DNA from: Actinomycetota bacterium
GTDB lineage: Bacteria; Actinomycetota; Thermoleophilia; Solirubrobacterales; Solirubrobacteraceae
Length of the DNA: 64,000 nucleotides
Reading direction: 5' to 3'
NCBI GenBank assembly: GCA_009699245.1
Contig: WLOQ01000002.1
Span: 186,001-250,000 of the forward strand
In this document: positions 27,506-36,068 of the stretch, in pieces
Position numbering within the stretch: position 1 is the stretch's first letter
Layout: every line of letters starts with the position of its first letter
Translations under genes and position numbers: made by a program
Notes under the pieces: model-generated
Told to the model about the DNA's origin: nothing
Seen by the model: the letters and a program-made list of their open reading frames with translations, nothing else
Database searches by the model: none

Positions 27506-28641
27506 CGCGCTCGCAGCAGCGACCCGCCGATCGCGACGGCCACCGCCCCGCCCGCGGCGATCAGGAAGACGGCGGAGAACCGCGCGTCGTCGAGGAGCGG
27601 CGCGGCGGCCGCGGACGCAGCGGCGCCGCCGAGGAAGACCGCCGCCGCAAAGAAGGAGATCGTCACCGCACGCGCCTCGGGGACGACCTCGGTCGCCCAC
27701 ATCTGGAAGCTCGTGTGCATGAAGCCGAAGCCGGCACCGAGGGCAGCGGTCGCGACGACGGTCGTCGGGACGGTGGCCTTGATCGCGCAGAGCGCAAGCC
27801 CCGCGGCCGCCAGTGACGCGCCGCCCGCGATGAGCACCGGCGTCGCGTGGGTGCGCAGCGCCCGGGTGACCAACGGCGCGCAGAGCGAGTTGGCGATGCC
27901 GAAGCCGGCAGCGGCCGACCCGGCGAGCGCCGCGCCGACGCCGTTGTGCTGGAGCGCCGCGGCGACGAAGGTCAGCGCCCCGAAGACCACGACGCCATCG
28001 AGGAAGCCGAGGCCGATGACGATCGGCGCCCAGCGATCGCGCAGGATCTTCCCCACCTGCCGCAGCGCGCCCGCGTCGGGGCGCTCGCGCGGCGGCTCCG
28101 GGAGCCCGATCAGCATCAGCGACGATCCGACGGCGAGCACCGCCGAGACGGCGAAAGCGGTGCGCCAGTCGAAGAACTGCGCGCAGATGCCGCCGACGAT
28201 CGTGCCGAGCGCGACGCCCGCGCTCGCGAACGCCATGAGGAAGACGAGCGCCTGCTGGCGGCGGCGCGGCGGGACGGTGTCTCCGAGGTAGGTGAGCGAC
28301 GTGGGCATCGGCGCGCCGAAGAAGAACCCGGCCAGCGCGCGCACGACGACGAGCGTCGCGAGCCCCGGCGCCAGCGCGGAGGCGATGCACGCGAGCGCGC
28401 CCGCGGCGACACCGACCCGCAGGACAACGACGCGTCCGAACCGGTCGGAGAGCGTCCCCCAGACCGCCTGCCCCGCGCCGTAGGTCACGAAGTAGACGCT
28501 CGCCACCGCCGCGGCCGCGCCGAGCGAGATCCCGAAGGCGTGGCTGATGGGGATCAGCAGGGGCGGGATCGTGAAGCGGTCGAAGCTGCCGACGAAGACG
28601 GTGGACCGCAGGCGCACGTGTGGCGGCAGGGCGCGCAGCAC
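27448..28641 (-). CDS. MFS transporter, DHA1 (AraJ-like) type
   Basis: A 397-residue transporter with about 12 hydrophobic helices. Helix 1 region FVGSFDRFTIPPLLIPI has the acidic residue usual in this group, and WGTLSDRFGRVVVLRVG is MFS motif A. Substrate is unknown. The GTG start lies 6 bases after TAGGCT (complement of 28648-28653) with no ribosome site, the leaderless pattern. The 3' end overlaps the convergent glycosidase-like gene by 58 bases. Confidence 0.85.
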   Translation of the reverse strand: MLRALPPHVRLRSTVFVGSFDRFTIPPLLIPISHAFGISLGAAAAVASVYFVTYGAGQAVWGTLSDRFGRVVVLRVGVAAGALACIASALAPGLATLVVVRALAGFFFGAPMPTSLTYLGDTVPPRRRQQALVFLMAFASAGVALGTIVGGICAQFFDWRTAFAVSAVLAVGSSLMLIGLPEPPRERPDAGALRQVGKILRDRWAPIVIGLGFLDGVVVFGALTFVAAALQHNGVGAALAGSAAAGFGIANSLCAPLVTRALRTHATPVLIAGGASLAAAGLALCAIKATVPTTVVATAALGAGFGFMHTSFQMWATEVVPEARAVTISFFAAAVFLGGAAASAAAAPLLDDARFSAVFLIAAGGAVAVAIGGSLLRARYLATVERPLPLNQSFTTR

Positions 28642-28667
28642 CCCTTCAGCCTATGCCCGGACGGGCC

Positions 28668-29525
28668 CTAGGCCGTGGTCGGGTGGTCCTCGCCCACGCG
28701 CGCATCGAGCTGGGCCACGAGCTCGCGGGTGGGCGCGTCGCGCTCCATGTGCGCATCCATGAGCGGCCCGAGGATGCCGCGCAGGTGGAAGAAGATCCGC
28801 CAGCGCCGCGGGACGATGATCCGCGCTCGGCGCTCCTCGATCCCGGCCACGACCGCCTCGGCCGCCGCGCGCGGCTTCAGGCGCTTGGAGATCACGCGCG
28901 GCATCGACGCCATCATCCGCTCGGCGAGCGGGTCGCCGTCGAGCGCGGTGCGCACCATGTCGGTGTCGATGAACCCGAAGTACGCGACGCTTGCGCTGGC
29001 ACCGTGCGGGGTGAGCTCGACGCGCAGCGCGCGGCCCATCTGTTCCACGGCGGCCTTGCTCATCGCGTAGGGCAGGCTGCCGACACCGTTGGCGAATGCG
29101 TACACGGACGCCACGACGACGATATGGCCGCGTCGTCGCACGATCTCCGGGAGCGCCGCCTGGACCGTGTTCACGACGCCGTCGATGTTCACGTCGAGCA
29201 CGCGGTCGAACGTCTCGGTCGGCATGGCGAGCATCGTCGACACGCGCGCGGCGACGCCGGCGTTGGCCATCACGACGTCGAGGCCGCCGTAGCGCTCGAC
29301 GGTGGCGGCGACCGCGCGCTGGAGCGCGCCGCGATCGGTGACGTCGGCGGCGATGCCGGAAGCCCGCTCGCCGAGGTCCGCCGCGGCGCGCTCGACGGCG
29401 TCAGGGTCGAGGTCGACCACGACGACGTTCGCCCCGCGCTCGGTGAGCACGCGGGCGGTTTCGAGCCCGATACCACGGGCTCCTCCGGTCACCAGTGCCG
29501 TCTTGCCGGCCAGCTCGAAGCGCAT
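28668..29525 (-). CDS. Short-chain dehydrogenase/reductase
   Basis: A 285-residue NAD(P)-dependent oxidoreductase. TGGARGIG (13-20) binds the dinucleotide, VDLD after the second strand suggests NAD preference, NAGV is at about 90, and the catalytic VVASVYA...YAMSK supplies Ser, Tyr and Lys. The C-terminus (RRWRIFFHLRGILGPLMD) is basic and hydrophobic, as in SDRs that act on lipids in actinobacteria. Substrate is unknown. It may be a distant relative of the second SDR 2 kb away; the two are separated by the protease gene. Confidence 0.85.
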   Translation of the reverse strand: MRFELAGKTALVTGGARGIGLETARVLTERGANVVVVDLDPDAVERAAADLGERASGIAADVTDRGALQRAVAATVERYGGLDVVMANAGVAARVSTMLAMPTETFDRVLDVNIDGVVNTVQAALPEIVRRRGHIVVVASVYAFANGVGSLPYAMSKAAVEQMGRALRVELTPHGASASVAYFGFIDTDMVRTALDGDPLAERMMASMPRVISKRLKPRAAAEAVVAGIEERRARIIVPRRWRIFFHLRGILGPLMDAHMERDAPTRELVAQLDARVGEDHPTTA

Positions 29526-29550
29526 GGCCGGTGTGTCTATCAGAGCCCGG

Positions 29551-30621
29551 TCAGCCGGCGTAGGCGACGGTGAGCCGGAAGGCCCCGCCGCGACTGCCGG
29601 AGCGCCGCAGCACGGTCAGCGTGACGCGCTCCTCGCGCGCCTCACGGCACGCGTTCCCATAGACGATCGAGTCCTGGGCGCCGCGGGTGCGGGTGCGCGT
29701 GCGCACGACGCCGAGCGAGCTCATCCGCAGGTCGTACTGGGCCCCGCGCGGGCCGTGGAGCCGCACCGCGAGGCGCCCGTCGAGGCGCAGCGTGATGGCG
29801 AAGCTGCGGCTCGTCGCGCCGGAGCGCGTCAGCGTCGAACGGAAGGTCCGCGTCTTGCCGCCGGTCCATGGATCGCTCACGTCGAGGCTCGCGGCGACGA
29901 GCGCCCCCGCGTCCGGTTCGAGCAGCGTGCTGAAGCGCCACGGCTCGTCGGGATAGGTGAGGCGGGCGTAGGTCTCCGCCCAGCTCTCACCAGGGTCCCG
30001 CAGGTAGTTGGCCCCTTGGTCCCCCGGGAAGAGGCGCCCCTGGCCGACCTTGTCGCAGACGAGCTCGTACGACGACCAGCGCTTGGGCCCATAGTCGAGC
30101 GCGGTCATCGGCGCGTTCGACCGGTTGGCCGCGATGTGGTGCCCGTATTCGTGCGTAAGGACGTACTCGATGCTGTAGCCGCCGGCGGGATCGACGCCGT
30201 CGCCGGGAAGGATCATCCGCGACGCCGACGGGCTGTAACAGGCGAGGATGCCGCTCGAGTCGCTGCCGCCGCAGCGCGCATTGACCTCGGCGGAGGGCAC
30301 GAGCGTCATCCGCAGCTCGGCGAGCTCATCACCGTGCGGCAGGCCGTCGAGGATGTCCGCGTAGCGCTGCGCTGCCACGGTGCCCGCCGCGCCGAGCCGG
30401 GTGTCGATCGTGACGGGGAGCGTGACGCCGCTGGGCGTCGTGATGCTGACGAGCGTGCCGGCCTGCGCCGCGCGGGCGGCGCCCGGCGGGAGGATGCGGT
30501 CCCGGATCGGACCGAGCCGCAGCGGAGCGGCGTGGACGGCCTGCGCGCCGCCGGCGAGCAGCGCGGCAGCGACTGCGACGGTGCAGAGCGGTGCTGCGAA
30601 GTGCCGCAGAGTGACGCGCAT
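29551..30621 (-). CDS. Secreted zinc metalloprotease-like protein
   Basis: A 356-residue exported protein with a signal peptide (about 8-32, ending VHAA). The zincin motif HEYGHH (His157, Glu158, His161) follows YSIEYVLT, and a downstream Glu in ESWAETYARL is a plausible third ligand. The C-terminal 120 residues are beta-rich and resemble bacterial pre-peptidase C-terminal or adhesion-like domains. No family name can be given with certainty. The second of two adjacent ATGs is chosen because TACCGT lies 7 bases before it. Confidence 0.72.
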   Translation of the reverse strand: MRVTLRHFAAPLCTVAVAAALLAGGAQAVHAAPLRLGPIRDRILPPGAARAAQAGTLVSITTPSGVTLPVTIDTRLGAAGTVAAQRYADILDGLPHGDELAELRMTLVPSAEVNARCGGSDSSGILACYSPSASRMILPGDGVDPAGGYSIEYVLTHEYGHHIAANRSNAPMTALDYGPKRWSSYELVCDKVGQGRLFPGDQGANYLRDPGESWAETYARLTYPDEPWRFSTLLEPDAGALVAASLDVSDPWTGGKTRTFRSTLTRSGATSRSFAITLRLDGRLAVRLHGPRGAQYDLRMSSLGVVRTRTRTRGAQDSIVYGNACREAREERVTLTVLRRSGSRGGAFRLTVAYAG

Positions 30622-30665
30622 CATCGTCACGGTACGCACAGCACCCCGATCGCGGCGGAGGTTCC

Positions 30666-31472
30666 TCAGGCGCCGGGGCGCTCGATTGCGCGTCGGAGCC
30701 GCTGCATCGTGCCGATCCAGCGCTGCGGATCGGCGGCCTTGCGCTCGATGTACCCCTGCACCTCCGGGTGCGGGAGGATGAGAAAGCGGTCCTCGGCGAG
30801 CCCGCGCACGACGGCCTCCGCGACATCGGACGGCTCGAGCATCTCCCCTGCTGCGCGCAGGACGTCCTGCCCGAGCTGCGAGAGCCCGTCGCCGCGTGCG
30901 TCGATCCGCGTCATCGCCGTGTTGACGCCCTGCGGACAGACGCACGCCACCTGGACGCCGCGGTCGCCGTAATGGATGGCGAGCCATTCGGCGAACGCGA
31001 CCGCCGCGTGCTTGGTGACCGCGTAGGGCGCGCAGCCGAGCTGCGTGAGCAGTCCGGCGGCGGACGCCGTGCTGACGAAGCAGCCGCTGCCGCGCTCAAC
31101 CCACTCAGGGACGAGCAGGCGCGCGGCGAGTACGTGGGCGCGGATGTTGACGTCGAAGGCGAGGTCCCAGATCTCGTCAGGCGTCTGCTCGTCGGTGCCG
31201 ACGGCGATCCCGGCGTTCGCGAAGAACACATCGACCGGTCCGAACTGCGCTGCCGCGGCGAGCGCCTCACGCACATCGGTCTCCGACGAGGCGTCTCCCT
31301 GCATGCCGCGCACCGGCCCACCGAGCTCGGCCGCAAGTGCGACGGCGCCTGCCCCGTCGAGGTCGGTCACGACCAATCCCCTGGGCCGCTCCTGCGCGAC
31401 GCGGCGCACGAGCGCCTCGCCGATGCCCGAAGCGCCGGCGGTGACGACGACGACCTTCCCCTGCAGCTCCAT
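30666..31472 (-). CDS. Short-chain dehydrogenase/reductase
   Basis: A 268-residue SDR with TAGASGIG (11-18), a DLDG acidic turn typical of NAD binding, NAGI near 86, and catalytic Ser in VSTASAAGLL with YAVTK. The C-terminal part (DRFLILPHPEVQGYIERKAADPQRWI) matches a group of SDRs in actinobacterial lipid or steroid catabolism, but the substrate is unknown. The ATG is exactly 6 bases after TAGGCT (complement of 31479-31484) without a ribosome site. It diverges from the small protein gene at 31539; the two promoters lie back to back. Confidence 0.85.
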   Translation of the reverse strand: MELQGKVVVVTAGASGIGEALVRRVAQERPRGLVVTDLDGAGAVALAAELGGPVRGMQGDASSETDVREALAAAAQFGPVDVFFANAGIAVGTDEQTPDEIWDLAFDVNIRAHVLAARLLVPEWVERGSGCFVSTASAAGLLTQLGCAPYAVTKHAAVAFAEWLAIHYGDRGVQVACVCPQGVNTAMTRIDARGDGLSQLGQDVLRAAGEMLEPSDVAEAVVRGLAEDRFLILPHPEVQGYIERKAADPQRWIGTMQRLRRAIERPGA

Positions 31473-31538
31473 GGGCGCAGCCTACGGCGCACGGGCCGTG
31501 CCCCGTGACGCCCAGCGGCGCTCGCGTAGGCTGAGTCG

Positions 31539-31763
31539 GTGAGCCGCGACATCGAGCGATGGTTCGAGGAGGGACGCGAGCGCGAGCAGCGCCGTCGTGA
31601 TGCCTGCTCGTCAAAGCGCCGGTTCGCGACCGAGGCCGAGGCACGCGCGATCGCCGCCCAGGATCGCGCGGCATACGGCGATCGGTTCTCCCCCTACCGC
31701 TGTGACCTCTGCGAGGACTGGCATCTCACTCGTGACCGCTCTGCTCCGCCGGAGCGGCGCTGA
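31539..31763 (+). CDS. Small Cys-pair protein, hypothetical
   Basis: A 74-residue basic protein. It begins with a charged helix (SRDIERWFEEGREREQRRRD), then ACSSKRRFATEAEARAIAAQD, and ends YRCDLCEDWHLTRD, where CxxC plus His and an earlier Cys could bind one zinc. Similar short proteins, with a CxxC-WHLT ending, are common in actinobacteria and phages, with no known function. TAGGCT (31527-31532) lies 6 bases before the GTG. The Pit transporter gene follows 10 bases after the stop. Confidence 0.7.
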   Translation: MSRDIERWFEEGREREQRRRDACSSKRRFATEAEARAIAAQDRAAYGDRFSPYRCDLCEDWHLTRDRSAPPERR

Positions 31764-31773
31764 CCCACCGCCG

Positions 31774-32790
31774 ATGGACGCCGCGCTCTACCTCGCGATC
31801 GCACTGGCGCTCGCCTTCGCGCTGACCAACGGCTTCCATGACGCAGCGAACGCGATCGCGACCCTTGTCGCCACCCGCGGTGCCACGCCGCTCCAGGCGA
31901 TCTCGCTCTCCTCGACCTTCAACCTGCTCGGGGCCATCGTCTTCGGGACCGCCGTCGCGGACACGATCGGCTCGATCGTCCAACTCCCGAGCGGCGAGAC
32001 GGTCGCCGCGATCGGCGCGGGCCTCGCCGGCGCGACGGCGTGGAACCTCATCACCTGGTGGCGCGGGATGCCGTCGAGCTCCGGGCATGCGCTCGTCGGC
32101 GGACTCGTCGGCTCCGCGATCGCGGCAGGCGGAACCCATGCGGTCAACTGGGGCGGCATGGACGGCCTGCATCCCGTCGGCGTGATCGGCACGCTCGTCG
32201 CGCTGCTCGTCTCGCCGCCGATCGGCTTCGCGGTCGGGTTCATCCTCCTGCGCCTCACGCGCCGCGCCGCCCGCCGCTGGACGGACCGCTGGCGGGGCCC
32301 GGTGGTCGGGAGCGAGTGGGTCGCCGCGGCAGGCCTCTCCTACAGCCACGGCGCCAACGACGCCCAGAAGGCGATGGGCGTCATCACAGCACTGTTGCTC
32401 GCCTCCGGCCACGCCCAGGACTTCACCGTCCCGCTGTGGGTGAAGGTCGTGACGGGACTCACGCTGACCCTGGGGACCGCGCTCGGCGGCTGGCGGATCG
32501 TGCGGACGGTCGGGCGACGAATCTTCAACCTGCGCCCGCTCGACTCGCTCGCCAGTCAGGTCACCTCGACCGCCGTCATCTTCGGCGCATCGCTCGTTGG
32601 CGGGCCGGTGAGCACGACCCAGATCGTCTCGTCATCCGTGGTCGGGACAGGTGCCGGCCGCCGCCGCTGGCGACACGTACGGTGGGAGGTCGTGCGCAGT
32701 ATGGGCATCGCGTGGGTGACGACGCTCCCGGCGGCCGCCCTCCTGGGCGTCGCCTTCCTCGGACTGTGGAAAGGTGTGGCATCGCTGTGA
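31774..32790 (+). CDS. Inorganic phosphate transporter, Pit family
   Basis: A 338-residue membrane carrier for metal-phosphate/H+ symport. Two family signatures are clear: TNGFHDAANAIATLVATRGATPLQA near the N-terminus, and GLSYSHGANDAQKAMGVI about 195 residues later, plus GGPVSTTQIVSSSVVGTGAGRR. About ten helices are present. It ends with GTGA, the start of the downstream DUF47 gene (4-base overlap), the usual pairing with a PhoU-like accessory protein. The ATG at 31774 was chosen from the family N-terminus. Confidence 0.92.
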   Translation: MDAALYLAIALALAFALTNGFHDAANAIATLVATRGATPLQAISLSSTFNLLGAIVFGTAVADTIGSIVQLPSGETVAAIGAGLAGATAWNLITWWRGMPSSSGHALVGGLVGSAIAAGGTHAVNWGGMDGLHPVGVIGTLVALLVSPPIGFAVGFILLRLTRRAARRWTDRWRGPVVGSEWVAAAGLSYSHGANDAQKAMGVITALLLASGHAQDFTVPLWVKVVTGLTLTLGTALGGWRIVRTVGRRIFNLRPLDSLASQVTSTAVIFGASLVGGPVSTTQIVSSSVVGTGAGRRRWRHVRWEVVRSMGIAWVTTLPAAALLGVAFLGLWKGVASL

Positions 32791-33404
32791 CTCCACGGCA
32801 CAAGCGCTGGTTCCTCCCGGAGTCCCCGGATGTCCTCGGCATCCTCGCCGAGCAGGGACGCACGTCGGTCGTGGCGATGACCGCGTTCGAGCGCTGGGCG
32901 CACGGCGAGGGCCAGGCCGCCGACGAGGTGCGCGCCGCCGAGCATGCGGCCGACGAGATCAAGCTGCGGCTCACGACCGCCGTGCGTGAGGCCTTCACCA
33001 CGCCGCTTGAGCCGGAGGACCTCTTTGAGCTCTCGCGCGGGCTCGACGAGGTGGTCAACGGCGCGAAGAACGCCGTGCGCGAGGCGGAGGCGCTGCGGCT
33101 CTCGCCGAACAGCGGGATGGCCGACATGTCGCGGCTGCTGCGCACCGGCATCGAGCACCTGACCGATGCCTTCGCCCACCTCGACGGCGATCGCGACCTG
33201 GCGCAGGCCTGCGCAACGGCCGCGGTGAAGGATCAGCGCCGTCTTGAGCGCACCTATCGCGGCGCGATGGCAGTGCTCGTCCTCGGCGAGAACCTGCACG
33301 AGGCACTGAGCACGCAGGAGCTCTACCGGCGCTTTTCCGCGATGTCTGAGGGCGTCATCCGCGTCGCGGATCGGATCGGATACGCGATCGTCAAAGAGGC
33401 CTGA
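32787..33404 (+). CDS. DUF47 / PhoU-like phosphate transport accessory protein
   Basis: A 205-residue all-helical protein of the DUF47 family, related to PhoU and found next to Pit transporters, where it is thought to modulate uptake. The pattern AEHAADEIKLRLTTAVREAFTTPLEPEDLFELSRGLDEVVNGAKNAVREAE contains the E/DxxxD-type metal-binding residues of PhoU-like bundles. Translation starts at the GTG overlapping the pit stop codon (GTGA), so the proteins are made together. Confidence 0.88.
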   Translation: MTPRHKRWFLPESPDVLGILAEQGRTSVVAMTAFERWAHGEGQAADEVRAAEHAADEIKLRLTTAVREAFTTPLEPEDLFELSRGLDEVVNGAKNAVREAEALRLSPNSGMADMSRLLRTGIEHLTDAFAHLDGDRDLAQACATAAVKDQRRLERTYRGAMAVLVLGENLHEALSTQELYRRFSAMSEGVIRVADRIGYAIVKEA

Positions 33405-33505
33405 ATCGGCTCCGGCGGCGGTCCGGAAACCCCGAAATCGCGATACCGACCGACCCCCTCCCTAGCGTTTCCCCTGTCCCACGACCCTAGAGGAGGGTTA
33501 CGCAG

Positions 33506-33781
33506 GTGAACAAGAACGATTTGGTCAAGGCTATGGCCGACAAGACAGGCCTGACTCAGAGTGGTGCCGCCGATGCCCTCGACGCGGTCCTGGACACCAT
33601 CGAGGCTGAGCTGAAGGGTGGCGGCGAGGTTGCGCTGACCGGCTTCGGCAAGTTCTCGGTCGCCCACCGCAATGCCCGTCAGGGCGTCAACCCCGCAACC
33701 GGCGAGAAGATCCAGATCGCCGCGAGCAAGGCGCCGAAGTTCAGCGCCGGCGCGAAGCTGAAGGCTTCCGTCAAGGGCTAA
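33506..33781 (+). CDS. hup: DNA-binding protein HU
   Basis: A 91-residue histone-like protein that bends and compacts DNA. It begins MNKNDLVKAMADKTGLTQSGAADAL and has GKFSVAHRNARQGVNPATGEKI, the beta-arm region with the DNA-intercalating Pro. Unlike mycobacterial HupB, there is no long Lys/Ala-rich tail. The GTG start has AGGAGGG 8 bases upstream, one of the best ribosome sites here. A TAGCGT at 33463-33468 could be the -10 box, leaving a leader of about 30 bases. The gene stands alone and ends before a large hairpin. Confidence 0.95.
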   Translation: MNKNDLVKAMADKTGLTQSGAADALDAVLDTIEAELKGGGEVALTGFGKFSVAHRNARQGVNPATGEKIQIAASKAPKFSAGAKLKASVKG

Positions 33782-33789
33782 AGCCCTAC

Positions 33790-33856
33790 AGGACGAGTCT
33801 CCCCCGGGGTCGGCGCAGAGTGCGCGTGAGCCCCGGGGCGATGCTCGGCTCGTCCT
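33790..33856. terminator. Large two-part hairpin between hup and the CFA synthase gene
   Basis: AGGACGAG (33790-33797) pairs with CTCGTCCT (33849-33856), and inside it CCCCGGGG (33802-33809) pairs with CCCCGGGG (33831-33838). It begins 9 bases after the hup stop and its right arm overlaps the stop codon of the convergent gene, so it can serve both directions. No T run is present. Confidence 0.6.
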
Positions 33857-35162
33857 ACGACCGGTAGTCGGGGATCCGCGTCTCGAACTCCGGTCCGCCG
33901 CCGATCGGCGCCAGCAGCGCCTGGTGGAGCGACAGATCGCCGCAGTCGAAGCCCAGCGCCGCGCCGACGTTGTGCAGGCGCCAGACACGCTCCCGCTCCG
34001 CGCCGATCTCCGCGACCGCGAGCTCACGATGCGCATCGTGGTTCTCCGCCCAGCAGCGCAGCGTCCGTGCGTAGTGCGGGCGCAGTGATTCGTCGTCACG
34101 CAGCTCGAAGCCCGCGGCCTCGAACGCGCTGATGACCGCGCCCTGCGTGTGCAGGTAGCCGTCGGGGAAGACGTAGCGCATCGCGAAGGTGTTCGGGTCC
34201 ATCGCGGCGCCCTGGGCGCGCACGATGCCGTGGTTGAGGAAGAGCCCGTCGTCGGCGAGCAGCGACCGCGCCTTCTCGAGGTAGAGCGGCAGGTTGGCCT
34301 CACCGACATGCTCGAACATCCCGATGCTCGAGATGCGGTCGAACGGGCCGTCTGCGATATCGCGGTAGTCCTGGATGCGCACTTCGCAGAGGTCCTCGAC
34401 GCCGGCCTCGCGGATCCGCTCGCGCGCGAGCTCCGCCTGGGCCTCCGAGAGCGTGACGCCGACGGCGCGGGCGCCGTACTCGCGTGCGGCGTGGATGAGC
34501 ATCGATCCCCAGCCGCAGCCGATGTCGAGCAGCCGGTGGGTGTCGTTGAGCCCGAGCTTGCGGCAGATGACGTCGAGCTTGCGCGTCTGGGCGGCCTCGA
34601 GCGTGTCCTGCGGCCCGTCGAAGTACGCGCAGGAGTAGACCATCGTCGGTCCGAGCATCCGCTGGTAGAACTCGTTCGAGACGTCGTAGTGGTGCTGGAT
34701 CGCGTCGCTGTCGCGCTTGTGCGAGTGCGCGCGACCACTGAGGCGCGCCTCGCAGGCGGGCGGCTCCGGCTCCGGGCGACGCAGGATCCCCAGGCGCCGC
34801 ACCGCACGCAGGGCGGGGATCAGATCCCCGCGCTCGAACGGCGCGTAGCGCCAGACCTTGACCCGCGCGAAGGTGTCCTCGAGGTCGCCCTCGGCCTCGA
34901 GCTCGCCCGCCACATAGGCACGGCTGAGCCCGAGCTCGCCGGGGCGACGAATCATCCGCACGAGCGCGTCGGGCGTGCGGAAGACGACCGCGGGCGGGTC
35001 GACCCAGCCGGGGGTGGCCGGCAGCTCACTCCCATCCCAGAATCGCAGCGCGAAGCCGCGGCCGCCCTCGGCGCGGGCGTCCAGACGCTCGACGACCGGG
35101 GCGAGAATGGCGGCGACGCCGGTGGGCACGGTTCCGGTGGCGGACGGCATGCGGTACATCAT
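33855..35162 (-). CDS. cfa: Cyclopropane-fatty-acyl-phospholipid synthase-type methyltransferase
   Basis: A 435-residue SAM-dependent enzyme that adds a methylene or methyl group to unsaturated acyl chains of membrane phospholipids. An N-terminal domain (about 1-130: GWVDPPAVVFRTPDALVRMIRRPGELGLSRAYVAGELEAEGD) is followed by IQHHYDVSNEFYQRML, the SAM site LLDIGCGWGSMLIHAA, and SSIGMFEHVGEANLPLYL with the active-site Glu/His. The ATG at 35162 (or 35159) lies 10 bases after the stop of the tocopherol-cyclase-like frame. In the sequence as given no stop separates it from the upstream frame, giving a 734-codon open reading frame through an apparent frameshift near 35355. Confidence 0.88.
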   Translation of the reverse strand: MMYRMPSATGTVPTGVAAILAPVVERLDARAEGGRGFALRFWDGSELPATPGWVDPPAVVFRTPDALVRMIRRPGELGLSRAYVAGELEAEGDLEDTFARVKVWRYAPFERGDLIPALRAVRRLGILRRPEPEPPACEARLSGRAHSHKRDSDAIQHHYDVSNEFYQRMLGPTMVYSCAYFDGPQDTLEAAQTRKLDVICRKLGLNDTHRLLDIGCGWGSMLIHAAREYGARAVGVTLSEAQAELARERIREAGVEDLCEVRIQDYRDIADGPFDRISSIGMFEHVGEANLPLYLEKARSLLADDGLFLNHGIVRAQGAAMDPNTFAMRYVFPDGYLHTQGAVISAFEAAGFELRDDESLRPHYARTLRCWAENHDAHRELAVAEIGAERERVWRLHNVGAALGFDCGDLSLHQALLAPIGGGPEFETRIPDYRS

Positions 35163-35172
35163 GCCGAGTCCG

Positions 35173-36059
35173 TCAGGTGAGGGGCGGCACGGCGCTTGCG
35201 CCGGGTGCGCCGCGACGCGCCGCCTCCGCAGCGGCGCGCTCGATCCCCCCGTGCTCCAGGGCCGCGAGCTCCGACGTTCCACTCCAGACGAGGCGCCCGC
35301 GGCGACGGACGCGGACCTCCATCCGGCCCGCGAGATGCTCGAGCGCGCCGGATTGATGACCGGATCGCCGAGACGGATGAGCGTGCCGTCCGGCAGCAGG
35401 ACCACGACGGCGGTGACCTCGGTCCGCAGCGGCCCGGACTCGATCACGCCCCCCGCGAACGCGACGCAGACGCCGGGGTCGTCGAAGCCCTGCGCCTGCC
35501 CCCACCACCAGGCCGGCGGAAAACCGCCGCGTCCCCAGTTCTTCTCGGCGTAGACCGCGGTCCCATCGAGCGAGATCCGCTGATCACCGAGCACCGCCTC
35601 GCCCTCCGCGCGGCCGCCGAGCAGCCAAGGGTGCCAGTACTGATTGAGCGCGGGGACGCTCTGGAAGATGCTCGAGCCGCCGAGCGACCGTCGCGGCCAC
35701 GGCACCGCATCGTGGATCACGGCATCAAGGCGCGCGTCCGGGCCGAGGTCGACATGCAGCTCCCGCGCGGTCCCGCGGAAGGCGGGCCCAGCCGATGCGC
35801 CGAGCGCCGACCGGTCCGCAGCCCCCTCCTGGTACTCGACCGCGCGCAGGAACCGCCCTGGGTGGCCGGCGAGTCCGAGCGTCGCCCAGGGGCCCTGATC
35901 CGACTGGTTGACGCCGTTGAGCGCGATCACGACGCGGCCACCTGCGACATCGGTGAAGCGCCAGAAGTACCCCTCCATCGCCACCCCTGGATGGGCGGGA
36001 AGCGGATCACCGAACGGCAGATCGGCGCCACCGGCGCGATAGGCGGAGCGTAGGCTCAC
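35173..36059 (-). CDS. Tocopherol-cyclase-like protein, apparent frameshift
   Basis: The first 235 residues match the tocopherol cyclase-like family: HPGVAMEGYFWRFTD, GRAEGEAVLGDQRI, VYAEKNWGRGGFPPAWWWGQA. After DGTLIRLGDPVI the frame becomes Ser/Arg-rich, while the adjacent frame gives GALEHLAGRMEVRVRRRGRLVWSG and stops at 35173. One missing base near 35350-35360 explains it and would restore a 295-residue protein. Bacterial members outside cyanobacteria have no known reaction; the lipocalin-like fold suggests binding or cyclising a prenyl or acyl lipid. The GTG start is 6 bases after TAGGCT (complement of 36066-36071). It leads a two-gene operon with the CFA synthase. Confidence 0.72.
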
Positions 36060-36068
36060 GCGCCGAGC

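Noticed and set aside
26782-27816. Plus-strand frame over the glycosidase-like gene
   Set aside because: Shadow frame of the real gene; composition dominated by Arg, Pro and Asp with no domain features.
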